Shown here: piece by piece, positions 14,900 through 21,677 of the stretch
How positions within the stretch are numbered: the first letter of the stretch is position 1
How the letters are laid out: each line of letters begins with the position of its first letter
NCBI GenBank assembly: GCA_020718125.1
Contig: DYDC01000009.1
Span: forward strand, 1-21,677
DNA length: 21,677 nt
Source of the DNA: Methylacidiphilum sp.
GTDB lineage: Bacteria; Verrucomicrobiota; Verrucomicrobiia; CAIQCK01
Direction of reading: 5' to 3'
Made by a program: the position numbers and the translations under genes
The notes under the pieces: generated by a model
The model's database searches: none
Told to the model about the DNA's origin: nothing
Seen by the model: the letters and a program-made list of their open reading frames with translations, nothing else

Positions 14900-16324
14900 A
14901 TGAACCTTTCGTCGCTCAAACTGGAGATGGCCACCGCCGGCTTGGGGATGCTGGTGCTGATGCTCGGCGCGTTCACGCGGCGGGACGACAAGCGGTTCTT
15001 GGGGGCCATCAGCGCGATCGGCCTGACGGCGATCCTGGCGTGGAGCGTCTGCTGCGGCGCGGTGATGGGTGTGGGTTTCGACGGCATGTGGGTGAACGAC
15101 GCGATGGCGCTGTTCTTCAAGCGGCTGTTCCTCATCGCGACAATCCTCGTGACGGTGATGTCGGCGGGCTTCGCGGGGAAGATCGAGTCCGGCGTCGGCG
15201 AGTTCTTCGCGCTGATCCTGTTTGCCTGCACGGGGATGATGCTGACAGCCTCCGTCAATGATTTCGTGATGCTGTTCGTGTCGCTGGAGACGGTGACGAT
15301 CACGTTTTACATCCTGACCAGCTATCTGCGGCGTCAGGTGCCGTCGCTGGAGGCGGGCGTGAAGTATCTGATTCTCGGCGCGCTTTCGTCGGCGTTCCTG
15401 GTCTATGGCATCACGTTCATCTATGGCGCGACCGGCGGGACCAGCTTCAGCGGGCTGGCCGAATTCCTGAAGGTGAACGGCGCGGGCGGTCTGGTGTTGC
15501 TCGGCGTGATGCTGGTGCTCGCCGGGCTTGGGTTCAAGGTCGCCAGCGTCCCGTTCCATATCTGGGTGCCGGACGTTTATCAGGGCGCGCCGACGCCGGT
15601 GACGGCATTCCTGGCGGTCGGCTCGAAGGCGGCGGGCTTTGCGCTGCTGCTGCGGTTGCTTTACGGCGGCCTGCTGCCAATGAAAGCGACATGGGTCGCG
15701 CTGATCGCGGTGCTGGCGGCGCTGACGATCCTCTACGGCAACCTCGCGGCCATCCCGCAGAAAAACATCAAGCGGCTGCTGGGCTACTCCAGCATCAGCC
15801 ACGCGGGCTTTCTGTTGCTCGGTGTGGCGGCGGCGACGGCGTTCGGCACGGGCGCGGCGCTGTTTTACCTGTTTGCTTACGTGTTCACGAACCTGGGCGC
15901 GTTCCTGGTGATCGTGTGCATGGCCAACGCCACGGCGGACGACGAGATCGCGAGCTATGCGGGCCTGGCGCGGCGCTCGCCGTTGTTGGCGGCGGCGATG
16001 ACGGTGGCGTTGGTGTCGCTGGCGGGCGTGCCGCCGATGGCGGGCTTTTTCGCGAAGTTCCTCATCTTCTCGGCGGTGATCGGGCAGCAGCTTTGGTGGC
16101 TGGCGGCGGTGGGCGCGGTGGGCGTTGTGGCGTCGCTCTACTACTATTTAGGCGTGGTGAAGGCGATGTATTGGCAGGAACCGCGGCAGGAAGCCGCGAT
16201 TGCAGTGGGGTTGACGATGAAGGTCGCCTTGTGGTTCGTGATGGCGGCGACGCTGGCGATTGGCGTCTTCCAAGGGCCGGTCGTGGAGTGGGCGTTTGAG
16301 GCCGCCAGAGAATTGGTGAAGTAG
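14900..16324 (+). CDS. nuoN: NADH-quinone oxidoreductase subunit N (antiporter-like)
   Basis: The third antiporter-like subunit, 474 residues. The TM5 Glu lies in LFVSLETVTITFYIL, and the TM7 motif is complete with Lys213 in GLGFKVASVPFHIWVPDVYQ, followed by GAPTPVTAFLAVGSKAAGF. The conserved IKRLLGYSSISHAGFLLLG and SLAGVPPMAGFFAKF segments are also present. The ATG at 14900 lies 1 base after nuoM; a TTG four codons upstream is a less likely start. This is the last nuo gene; no strong terminator follows immediately. Confidence 0.97.
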   Translation: MNLSSLKLEMATAGLGMLVLMLGAFTRRDDKRFLGAISAIGLTAILAWSVCCGAVMGVGFDGMWVNDAMALFFKRLFLIATILVTVMSAGFAGKIESGVGEFFALILFACTGMMLTASVNDFVMLFVSLETVTITFYILTSYLRRQVPSLEAGVKYLILGALSSAFLVYGITFIYGATGGTSFSGLAEFLKVNGAGGLVLLGVMLVLAGLGFKVASVPFHIWVPDVYQGAPTPVTAFLAVGSKAAGFALLLRLLYGGLLPMKATWVALIAVLAALTILYGNLAAIPQKNIKRLLGYSSISHAGFLLLGVAAATAFGTGAALFYLFAYVFTNLGAFLVIVCMANATADDEIASYAGLARRSPLLAAAMTVALVSLAGVPPMAGFFAKFLIFSAVIGQQLWWLAAVGAVGVVASLYYYLGVVKAMYWQEPRQEAAIAVGLTMKVALWFVMAATLAIGVFQGPVVEWAFEAARELVK

Positions 16325-16338
16325 GGGAGAAAACCCGT

Positions 16339-16709
16339 GTGAGTTCGATCCGCCGCATCGATACGGTCTTCGGTTACGTCCGCGACCTCGCGCGGGCGAA
16401 ACAGTCTTACAGCGAGACGCTCGGCTCGGGCAGCCGGCCATTGACGGCAAGTTTTGGGTCGAGTTCAGGCTGTCCGACGGCGACACGCGCTTTGCGCTGC
16501 ACTTGAGCGACAAGCACGACGCCGCCAACCGCGCCCTCGGCACGGTCAAGTGCAGCTTCGAGGTGGCTGACATCCACAAGTTCGCCGCGCAACTCAAGGA
16601 AAGCGGCGTGGCGTTCCATTACGAGCCGCGCAAGGAATACGGTTTCTGGCTGGCGGAGTTTGAGGACGTGGAAGGCAACGTCCCGCGCCTTTACCAGAGG
16701 GCGGGCTGA
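16339..16709 (+). pseudogene. VOC/glyoxalase-bleomycin resistance family gene with an internal frameshift
   Basis: A GTG at 16339 opens a frame reading SSIRRIDTVFGYVRDLARAK and then QSYSETLG, a typical start of a vicinal-oxygen-chelate domain. That frame then loses similarity and stops at the codon before 16503. A different frame, in register from about 16423-16443 onward, continues the family: DGKFWVEFRLSDGDTRFALH, then a C-terminal half ending FEDVEGNVPRLYQRAG at 16709. Joined, they would give a protein of about 120 residues, normal for this family of small metal-binding enzymes. One frameshift between 16423 and 16443 explains the break; a sequencing error is possible. The substrate cannot be predicted. 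It starts 14 bases after nuoN. Confidence 0.7.
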
Positions 16710-16717
16710 GCGGGCGG

Positions 16718-16743
16718 GGACGCGAAGAAATCGCTTGGCGTCC
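16718..16743 (+). terminator. hairpin downstream of the nuo operon and VOC gene, possible terminator
   Basis: GGACGCGAAG (16718-16727) pairs with CTTGGCGTCC (16734-16743) with one mismatch around a 6-base loop. The sequence after it is only weakly T-rich (TTGCGCGTTTG), so it may be an inefficient terminator or a degenerate intergenic repeat rather than a classic intrinsic terminator. Confidence 0.35.
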
Positions 16744-16772
16744 TTGCGCGTTTGCGGGAATCTCCGGGCGGC

Positions 16773-17468
16773 ATGACAACGTTGCTCTTCGACATTGAGA
16801 CGGCGGGGCAGGACTTTGATTCCTTCGATGGGGCGCAGAAGGAGTATCTGATGCGCTACGCCGAGCGCGAAGCGACCGGGGAATCGCGCGCCGCAAAGCG
16901 CGCCGAGGTCATCCAGCAACTGAACCTGACCGCGCCGACCGCGCGGGTGATCGCGATCGGCATGCTCAACGTGGACACGGGGAAGGGGAAGGTGGTTTAT
17001 CAGTCGGACGAGTTTGAGGAATGGACGAGCGAGGACAGCCTGGTGGAGTTTGCGTCGGGGACGGAGGAGGACGTGCTGGGCGAGTTCTGGGACGTGGTGA
17101 AGCGCTACGACCGTCTGGTGACGTTCAACGGCCGCATGTTCGATTGCCCCTTTGTCATGCTGCGCAGCGCGATCCTCGGTGTGCGCCCCTCGCGGAACCT
17201 GATGGGCAACCGCTACGCGAAGGACATGGTGGACCTGCTGGAACAGCTTTCGTTCTATGGGGCGACGAGGAAGTTCAACCTCGACTTCTATTGCAGGGTG
17301 TTTGGCATCGAAAGCCCGAAGGCGGGCGGCATCACCGGCCTCGACATGAACAAGCTATTCGCCGAGGGCCGGCACAAGGAGATCGCCCGCTACTGTCTGG
17401 GGGATTGCCGCGCCACGGTCGAGCTATACAAGAAGTGGCACGCGACCCTCTGCTTCAACGAAGGCTGA
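16773..17468 (+). CDS. predicted DEDDy-family 3'-5' exonuclease (RNase H-like fold)
   Basis: A 231-residue protein with the exonuclease signature of the DnaQ/PolB-proofreading superfamily: Exo I Asp7-x-Glu9 in LLFDIETAG, Exo II Asp124 in VTFNGRMFDCPF, and Exo III Tyr207-xxx-Asp211 in YCLGDCRATVELY. It resembles stand-alone PolB-like exonuclease domains without a polymerase. The substrate, DNA or RNA, cannot be told from sequence. The ATG at 16773 places the first beta strand at the N-terminus; an in-frame upstream ATG at 16752 would add seven residues and is less likely. It is transcribed in the same direction as nuo but probably lies outside the operon. Confidence 0.85.
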   Translation: MTTLLFDIETAGQDFDSFDGAQKEYLMRYAEREATGESRAAKRAEVIQQLNLTAPTARVIAIGMLNVDTGKGKVVYQSDEFEEWTSEDSLVEFASGTEEDVLGEFWDVVKRYDRLVTFNGRMFDCPFVMLRSAILGVRPSRNLMGNRYAKDMVDLLEQLSFYGATRKFNLDFYCRVFGIESPKAGGITGLDMNKLFAEGRHKEIARYCLGDCRATVELYKKWHATLCFNEG

Positions 17469-17474
17469 CCCGGC

Positions 17475-17512
17475 AAAACAAACGGGCCGGAAGGCATCGC
17501 CATCCGGCCCGT
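17475..17512 (-). terminator. intrinsic terminator of the Cys-rich gene
   Basis: A perfect 10-bp stem, ACGGGCCGGA (17482-17491) with TCCGGCCCGT (17503-17512), encloses an 11-base loop. Read on the minus strand it is followed by TTGTTTT, a good intrinsic terminator for the gene ending at 17551. On the plus strand no T-run follows, but the stem may still help end transcription of the exonuclease gene. Confidence 0.7.
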
Positions 17513-17550
17513 CACATTCTGGCGCCGGACTGGGTCCGGCGGCGCGGTGA

Positions 17551-17811
17551 TTACTTGCCTTCCTTCTTCCCTTCTTCCTTGCCGGCGCCCGCCTTCTTCT
17601 TGCAGCGGGACTTGGTGCAGGGCTTGGCCGCATCACCAAGCCCCTTGACGGCTTCCTTGCAGCAATCCCTGTCGGCGCAATACTGGCAAGCCTTGCCTTT
17701 CTTGGCTCTCTCGATGGTCTCGTCACAGCACGGAGCGGCATCTGCGATGGCCGTGACAGTGAGGAACGCAGCAGCGATTGTGAGTGTCAGATAACGGGTC
17801 AGTGTTTTCAT
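17551..17811 (-). CDS. small secreted Cys/Lys-rich protein, unknown function
   Basis: An 86-residue protein with a clear signal peptide (MKTLTRYL, a hydrophobic core, then a likely cut in ADA-AP near residue 25). The mature part of about 60 residues has eight cysteines (28, 29, 42, 45, 50, 51, 65 and 70), including two CC pairs and a CxxC, and ends in a Lys/Gly/Glu-rich tail. The start at 17811 was chosen over an earlier in-frame ATG because it begins the signal peptide and has AAGGAA about 8 bases upstream. A TTGAAA at 17865-17860 with a weak TGTTCT 17 bases downstream might be its promoter. The cysteines suggest metal binding or disulfides in the periplasm; I do not recognise the family. 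It has its own terminator. Confidence 0.75.
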   Translation of the reverse strand: MKTLTRYLTLTIAAAFLTVTAIADAAPCCDETIERAKKGKACQYCADRDCCKEAVKGLGDAAKPCTKSRCKKKAGAGKEEGKKEGK

Positions 17812-17898
17812 AATAGGTTCCTTTCGGTTGCCGCGTAGAACACCTGTTTTCCATGATGATTTCAAGCAAAACCCAGACGTTGGCAGGAAGGGCCTTCT

Positions 17899-18696
17899 TC
17901 ACTCGGCCCCGAGCTTGCCCAGCAGCCCGCGCGCGCGGACGATGCCAAAGAGATGCCGGAAAAACACCGCCGCCGCGGCCAGATACACGATGTTCAACCC
18001 AAGCGACCACCAGAACATCTCCCACGGCGCCTGTCCGGTCCGCAGCGCCTCGCGCATCCCCTCGAACACATAGGTGCACGGCATGGCCCATGCCACGGGC
18101 TGCAGCCATGCCGGCAGGACGTTGACGGGGTAAAACACCGCCGAGAGCGGCTGCACCAGGAATGGGATGCCCCACGCCAAGGCCTCGGCGGCGTGGCCCC
18201 AGCGCATGATCAACGCCACCGTCGCCATGCCCATCGCCCAGCCCATCAACATCAGGCTCAGCACAAACGGGATCAGCGTGAAACCAAGCTGGAAGACGTT
18301 GAAGGCGTAGAGCGCCCATGCCAGCGCCGCCAGCACCAGGCCGTTGACGAGCACCTTGATGATGCCGAGGGCAAACGTGGCCACGAGAAACTCGGTGATC
18401 GTCACCGGCGCGACGAAGATGTTCAGGAGATTTCGCGCCCAGACGTCTTCGAGGAACGAGATGGTGACGCCCTGTTGCGCGCGGTAGAGCAGGTCCCAGA
18501 AGATCATCGAGCCGATGAGGAACGTTACCAGTGCCGGCACGTGGCCCGCGCCGACGTTGATGAGGTAGTTGGTGAGGAATCCCCACACCAGCAGGTCCAT
18601 CACCGGCCAGAAAAAGATTTCCATCACCCGCGTCCAGCTTTGGCGGTAGAGCAGCAGGTAGCGGAGCAACAGGGCACTGATGCGGCGGAGATTCAT
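17899..18696 (-). CDS. ABC-2 type transporter permease
   Basis: A 265-residue integral membrane protein with about six hydrophobic segments, starting with an N-terminal cytoplasmic stretch (MNLRRISALLLRYLLLYRQS) that leads into the first helix. It follows the ABC2_membrane pattern of exporters such as the NodJ and DrrB types. It would form the transmembrane channel for the ATPase encoded just upstream. The start at 18696 overlaps the ATPase stop (ATGA). The exported substrate is unknown; lipids, polysaccharide, drugs or other small molecules are all possible for this family. Confidence 0.88.
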   Translation of the reverse strand: MNLRRISALLLRYLLLYRQSWTRVMEIFFWPVMDLLVWGFLTNYLINVGAGHVPALVTFLIGSMIFWDLLYRAQQGVTISFLEDVWARNLLNIFVAPVTITEFLVATFALGIIKVLVNGLVLAALAWALYAFNVFQLGFTLIPFVLSLMLMGWAMGMATVALIMRWGHAAEALAWGIPFLVQPLSAVFYPVNVLPAWLQPVAWAMPCTYVFEGMREALRTGQAPWEMFWWSLGLNIVYLAAAAVFFRHLFGIVRARGLLGKLGAE

Positions 18697-19445
18697 GAGG
18701 CTGGCTTGGTGTCTGCCTCCTGTAGTTCCCCGTCCCGTGCGATGCGGATGAACACCTGCTCCAGCGACTGCTGGTTGAACCGGGCGATGACCTCGCGCGG
18801 CGGGCCTTCGGCGATCTTGCGGCCGTGGTGCAGGAAGATGACCCGGTCGCAAATTTCCTCGATCTCCCGCATGTTGTGCGAGGTGTAGAGGATCGTGATG
18901 CCACGCTCGCGCTGGATGCGGCGCAACAGCTTGCGCACCTTGTCGGCGATGTCGGGATCGAGCGAAGCGGTCGGTTCGTCCAGGAGCAGCAGCTCGGGGT
19001 CGTTCAGCAACGCCTTGCAGAGATGCAGCCGCGTGCTCTCGCCGCTGCTGAGCTGGCCGGTCTTGCGCGCGGCCAGACGGTCTATCTCGAACAGCCGCAG
19101 CAGCCCCGTCGCCTTTTCGCGCCAATTATCCACGCCGTAGATGCGGGCGAAGACGTGCAGGTTGTCCATGACACGCAGGTTTTGCGGCAGGCTGACGTAG
19201 GCGCTGGAGAAATTGGCGCGTTGGAGGATGAACTCGCGGTGTGTCCGGATGTCCTGGCCGAAGATGCGGATGTCGCCGGCGGTCGGCTCGATGATGCCGA
19301 GCAACGTCTGAATGGCGGTGGTCTTGCCGGCGCCGTTGGGGCCAAGGAGGCCGAGGATTTCGCCACGCGCGGCGGTGAAACTCAGCCGGTCCACGGCGGT
19401 CGTGCCGTCATACACTTTGACCAGATCGCGGACTTCGATGACCAT
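18693..19445 (-). CDS. ABC transporter ATP-binding protein
   Basis: A 250-residue nucleotide-binding subunit. Walker A is GPNGAGKTT (35-43), the Q-loop Gln is Gln88, the signature motif is LSSGE (132-136, where LSGGQ is the common form), Walker B is LLLLDEP (152-158) with catalytic Glu157, and the switch His is His190 in YTSHN. It belongs to the group that pairs with ABC-2 permeases. The stop overlaps the permease start, and the start is 7 bases after the hydrolase stop, so the three genes look like one operon. Confidence 0.93.
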   Translation of the reverse strand: MVIEVRDLVKVYDGTTAVDRLSFTAARGEILGLLGPNGAGKTTAIQTLLGIIEPTAGDIRIFGQDIRTHREFILQRANFSSAYVSLPQNLRVMDNLHVFARIYGVDNWREKATGLLRLFEIDRLAARKTGQLSSGESTRLHLCKALLNDPELLLLDEPTASLDPDIADKVRKLLRRIQRERGITILYTSHNMREIEEICDRVIFLHHGRKIAEGPPREVIARFNQQSLEQVFIRIARDGELQEADTKPAS

Positions 19446-19452
19446 GGGCGGT

Positions 19453-20475
19453 TCAAGCCCCCGGGCGGCGTGACATGCTGCGCATGAAGTCGGTGGCGCG
19501 GCGCAGCACCTTGTTGTCCATCAGGATGCTGATGTGGCCGTGCTGGTAGCGTTCGATGGGCGGCTTGTCCCACGCCTGCCAAAGCTCGTCAATCGTGTCC
19601 GGGCCGAGGAATTGGTCGTAGAGCGCCTCGACGATCAGGATGCGTTCGCGATCCAGCAGCGGTTTGTGGAGTTTCGGCAACAGTGGCTCGGCAATGCGGA
19701 TGACGTCTTCGCGTGTGGCGCCTTGGGCGAGCAAGCTCTTCTTCATCGCCGACAGAAACTCCAGTTCCCACACCTGGCGGTCCAGGCGCACGGCGGGCGT
19801 CATCAGCACGGCGAAATCCAGTTCCCGCTCGACGCACGCGATGATGCTGGCGATCCACCCGCCGAGGCTGATGCCCCAGATGCCGACCGGCCCACTCTGT
19901 CGTTTGCGCAGCCAGCGCAGCACGACGCGCGCTTCGATGACCGCCTGCTGCACCGCCTGCACAGTGTGCGCGATGTTTTCGGTCAGGAAATACTCCTTCC
20001 AGCGGTTCGGCTTGCGGTCCACGTGGTAGGGCAGGTGCATCAGGCAGCAATTGATCCCCCGGCGCGCGAGCCGGTGGCCGGTGCGGCAATAGTTGAGGTA
20101 GTAGGCGATGTTCGTGTTCCAGCCATGCAGCAGCAGCACGGTCGGCCGCTGCCGCGCGTCGGCGCCGTGGCCCTCGAAGTAGTCGCCGCCGACGCGGTTG
20201 TTGATCTCCCACGGCGTGGTGACCGGGCTGGGAAAGTGAAATGACCGGTGCGTGGCCGGGCCAAGCCAGAGCGGCCGGCTGAGGTGTTGCTCCACATCGG
20301 TCATCGGCTCCGGCAGCGCGAAAAGCGTCTCCCACGAACCTAGAGTGCGCGGGTAGGCCTGCCAGAGGTCTTTCTGGCCGGGATGGTCTTCGTGGTCGCT
20401 GTGTCCGTCGCGCATCATGTTGGTCGCGAAACGGATCACCGCGCGGTCCATCAAGTGCGCTACCTTCGGGTTCAT
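19453..20475 (-). CDS. alpha/beta hydrolase, first gene of the ABC transporter operon
   Basis: A 340-residue alpha/beta-hydrolase-fold protein. The oxyanion-side HGW motif is at 117-119 (TVLLLHGWN), the nucleophile is Ser203 in GISLGG, the likely acid is Asp287 in ALYDQFLGPD, and the likely catalytic His is His314 in QHGHIS. An N-terminal region of about 105 residues precedes the core; there is no signal peptide, so it is probably cytoplasmic. No specific family with a known substrate is recognised. Because it is transcribed with an exporter, it may act on the transported compound or a precursor (inference). An esterase or acyl hydrolase is the most likely class. Confidence 0.85.
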   Translation of the reverse strand: MNPKVAHLMDRAVIRFATNMMRDGHSDHEDHPGQKDLWQAYPRTLGSWETLFALPEPMTDVEQHLSRPLWLGPATHRSFHFPSPVTTPWEINNRVGGDYFEGHGADARQRPTVLLLHGWNTNIAYYLNYCRTGHRLARRGINCCLMHLPYHVDRKPNRWKEYFLTENIAHTVQAVQQAVIEARVVLRWLRKRQSGPVGIWGISLGGWIASIIACVERELDFAVLMTPAVRLDRQVWELEFLSAMKKSLLAQGATREDVIRIAEPLLPKLHKPLLDRERILIVEALYDQFLGPDTIDELWQAWDKPPIERYQHGHISILMDNKVLRRATDFMRSMSRRPGA

Positions 20476-20565
20476 GCGGTTCTACTGGTAGATGCCGCCG
20501 CCGGCACTGGCAAGCAAAACCGTGACGCTTCCGCGCGGTTGCAAAAAAAGGCGGGCCGACCATAG

Positions 20566-20775
20566 TTCGCGGCCTTTGACCTTTTCGTTGGCGGCCATCT
20601 CGGCAAGAACCGCGCGTTCAACAAGCCGCTCAAGGGGAAGATTCCGGCGGCCGACCTGCCGGCAACCGTCACGAAACTGCTCGACCTCTATCAGGCCCGG
20701 CGGGGCGCGTCGGAGAGCTTTCAGTCGTTCGTGACGCGCGTCCCGAAGGACGATCTGCTCAAGGCGATAGCTTGA
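20566..20775 (+). pseudogene. C-terminal remnant of a ferredoxin-type sulfite/nitrite reductase
   Basis: A stop-free stretch of 69 codons with no start codon, beginning right after an in-frame TAG. It reads FAAFDLFVGGHLGKNRAFNK, then a segment with PLKGKIPAADLPATV, KLLDLYQARRGASESFQSF and VTRVPKDDLLKAIA. This matches the C-terminal end of nitrite/sulfite reductases of the NirA/CysI type as I know them (YDxFVGG... VPA..VP..L..LL..Y...R..GE.F..F..R). The heme and Fe-S part is absent; upstream sequence lacks any continuation and holds the divergent hydrolase start. It is probably a deletion remnant. Confidence 0.65.
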
Positions 20776-20791
20776 GGCGGGGCGGTGTGTT

Positions 20792-21580
20792 TCAGAGTTC
20801 GCGGCCTTCGCGCGGGGTCAATGCCGCGCGGCACGCCGCCGCGGCGCCGCTGAAGTAGAAACCGAACACCACCAGATAAATCATCGGGACGAACCCCTGC
20901 ATCCAGCCCAGCGTCCCGTAGGCGGCGGCCACGATAGAGGCGGGCGTCACCGCCAACGCCGACAACCGGAACAACTGGCTGTATGTGAACCTCGGCGTGA
21001 TCGGCTGCTCCAGGAGGTTCGCCAGTCCGCTGAACAGCACGCATTGCAGCAGCCCCAACGTGAGGAACAGTCCAAAAAACATCCCCAGCGCCGGCAGGAC
21101 AAGCAGCCAGATCAGCGCCGTCATCAGTTCGCGGAAATACGCGGCGTCCACACGGCCCGCCGGCAATTGCTCGACGGGAAGCGCCTGCGGCTGCGAATCG
21201 AGTCCAGCCCACATGAACACGCGATCGGCCGTGACAATGACTCCATTGACCGCGCCTGTTGCCGCGAGCCGTGTCGCCCCGGTTGTGTCGAGGATGAACA
21301 GGAAATCGTCCGCCTTCCTCACGGCCGGCTGCGGCGCGCCGGACCGGACCCGGCCCTTCTCGATGGTGAACGCGGGCGGCTTCAACTCGTCTTGAATCCA
21401 TCGTGTGGCGCTGTCCGTCCACCGGAACGCGCGCGGCGTCAGGATGAGGACGCACACCACCGCCAGCGCAGCGGCGAGTTTGACCAGATGCTTGAAGGGG
21501 TCGGAAGCCGACCATCCCAGGGCCGTGTGGTAGAACCGGAAACCCGCGCACGCGCCGGCCAGGGTGCGGAGAAAGTTCAT
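20792..21580 (-). CDS. DUF1189-like integral membrane protein
   Basis: A 262-residue membrane protein. A first hydrophobic segment (about 33-50) is followed by an extracytoplasmic domain containing a FTIEKGRV strand and DDFLFILDTTGATRLAATGA, a pattern I associate with DUF1189 proteins. Three or four further membrane segments fill the C-terminal half (LIWLLVLPALGMFFGLFLTL; LSALAVTPASIVAAAYGTLG; MIYLVVFGFYFSGAAAA). An ATG at 21580 is preceded by an in-frame GTG at 21583; the ATG was preferred. The function is unknown. It is not coupled to its neighbours, and its upstream region runs off the window. Confidence 0.7.
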   Translation of the reverse strand: MNFLRTLAGACAGFRFYHTALGWSASDPFKHLVKLAAALAVVCVLILTPRAFRWTDSATRWIQDELKPPAFTIEKGRVRSGAPQPAVRKADDFLFILDTTGATRLAATGAVNGVIVTADRVFMWAGLDSQPQALPVEQLPAGRVDAAYFRELMTALIWLLVLPALGMFFGLFLTLGLLQCVLFSGLANLLEQPITPRFTYSQLFRLSALAVTPASIVAAAYGTLGWMQGFVPMIYLVVFGFYFSGAAAACRAALTPREGREL

Positions 21581-21677
21581 CACGCGCGCGCCGCGGCGAG
21601 ATTTCGGGATCTCGAGGATTTGCGGGCCGGCTTCAGAGGCTGTGTGAAAAACGCGCCGATCATTGGTTGGCTCCGCA

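Noticed and set aside
20524..20560. T-run on the minus strand (A-run on plus) before the hydrolase gene as a terminator
   Set aside because: Only a weak 5-bp stem precedes it and the stem is separated from the T-run by several bases.
21580..21663. 27-codon minus-strand frame starting at 21663 before the DUF1189-like gene
   Set aside because: Short and basic, with no family resemblance; it ends by overlapping the ATG at 21580, so it could at most be a leader peptide.
1..21677. CRISPR arrays, tRNA or rRNA genes, phage genes and defence-system genes
   Set aside because: No regularly spaced repeats, cloverleaf-forming stretches, rRNA-like sequence or recognisable phage/defence proteins were seen.

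Overview
The window is dominated by a nearly complete operon for the 14-subunit proton-pumping NADH:quinone oxidoreductase (complex I), in the order nuoB-C-D-E-F-G-H-I-J-K-L-M-N (about 2035-16324, + strand). It is GC-rich, with start/stop overlaps or very short spacers at most junctions. No plasmid, phage, CRISPR, tRNA or rRNA signal was seen. The gene content and the CGAAATCCGAA-type palindromic repeat between nuoI and nuoJ suggest a free-living bacterium of the Verrucomicrobiota (Pedosphaera/Limisphaerales-like). That assignment is inference from memory of such genomes, not a measured result.

Layout. 128-664: a single-domain response regulator with an odd C-terminal tail. 686-1858: a protein with the complete architecture of a dihydrolipoamide acyltransferase (E2), but lacking both the lipoyl lysine and the catalytic histidine. 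It ends at a likely terminator (1882-1907). 2035-16324: the nuo operon. 16339-16709: a frameshifted VOC/glyoxalase-like gene. 16773-17468: a DEDDy 3'-5' exonuclease-like protein. The minus strand then carries a small secreted Cys-rich protein (17551-17811) with its own terminator, and a three-gene unit of alpha/beta hydrolase, ABC ATPase and ABC-2 permease (20475 down to 17899). 20566-20775 is a remnant of the C-terminus of a sulfite/nitrite reductase. 20792-21580 (minus) is a DUF1189-like membrane protein.

How the genes work together. NuoE, F and G form the NADH-oxidising module, NuoB, C, D and I the connecting/quinone module, and NuoH, J, K, L, M and N most of the membrane proton-pumping arm. 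All Fe-S ligands I checked in B, E, F, G and I are present. nuoA is not in the window; an E2-like pseudoenzyme gene and a terminator lie where it would be expected.

Most unusual points: (1) the doubly inactive E2-like protein; (2) a roughly 190-residue C-terminal domain with a TPR-like helix pair fused to NuoE through an Ala/Pro/Lys linker; (3) NuoM lacking the central TM7 lysine of antiporter-like subunits (Leu230) with a divergent loop after it; (4) a truncated foreign gene start between nuoF and nuoG; (5) a long imperfect palindrome between nuoI and nuoJ; (6) absence of nuoA.
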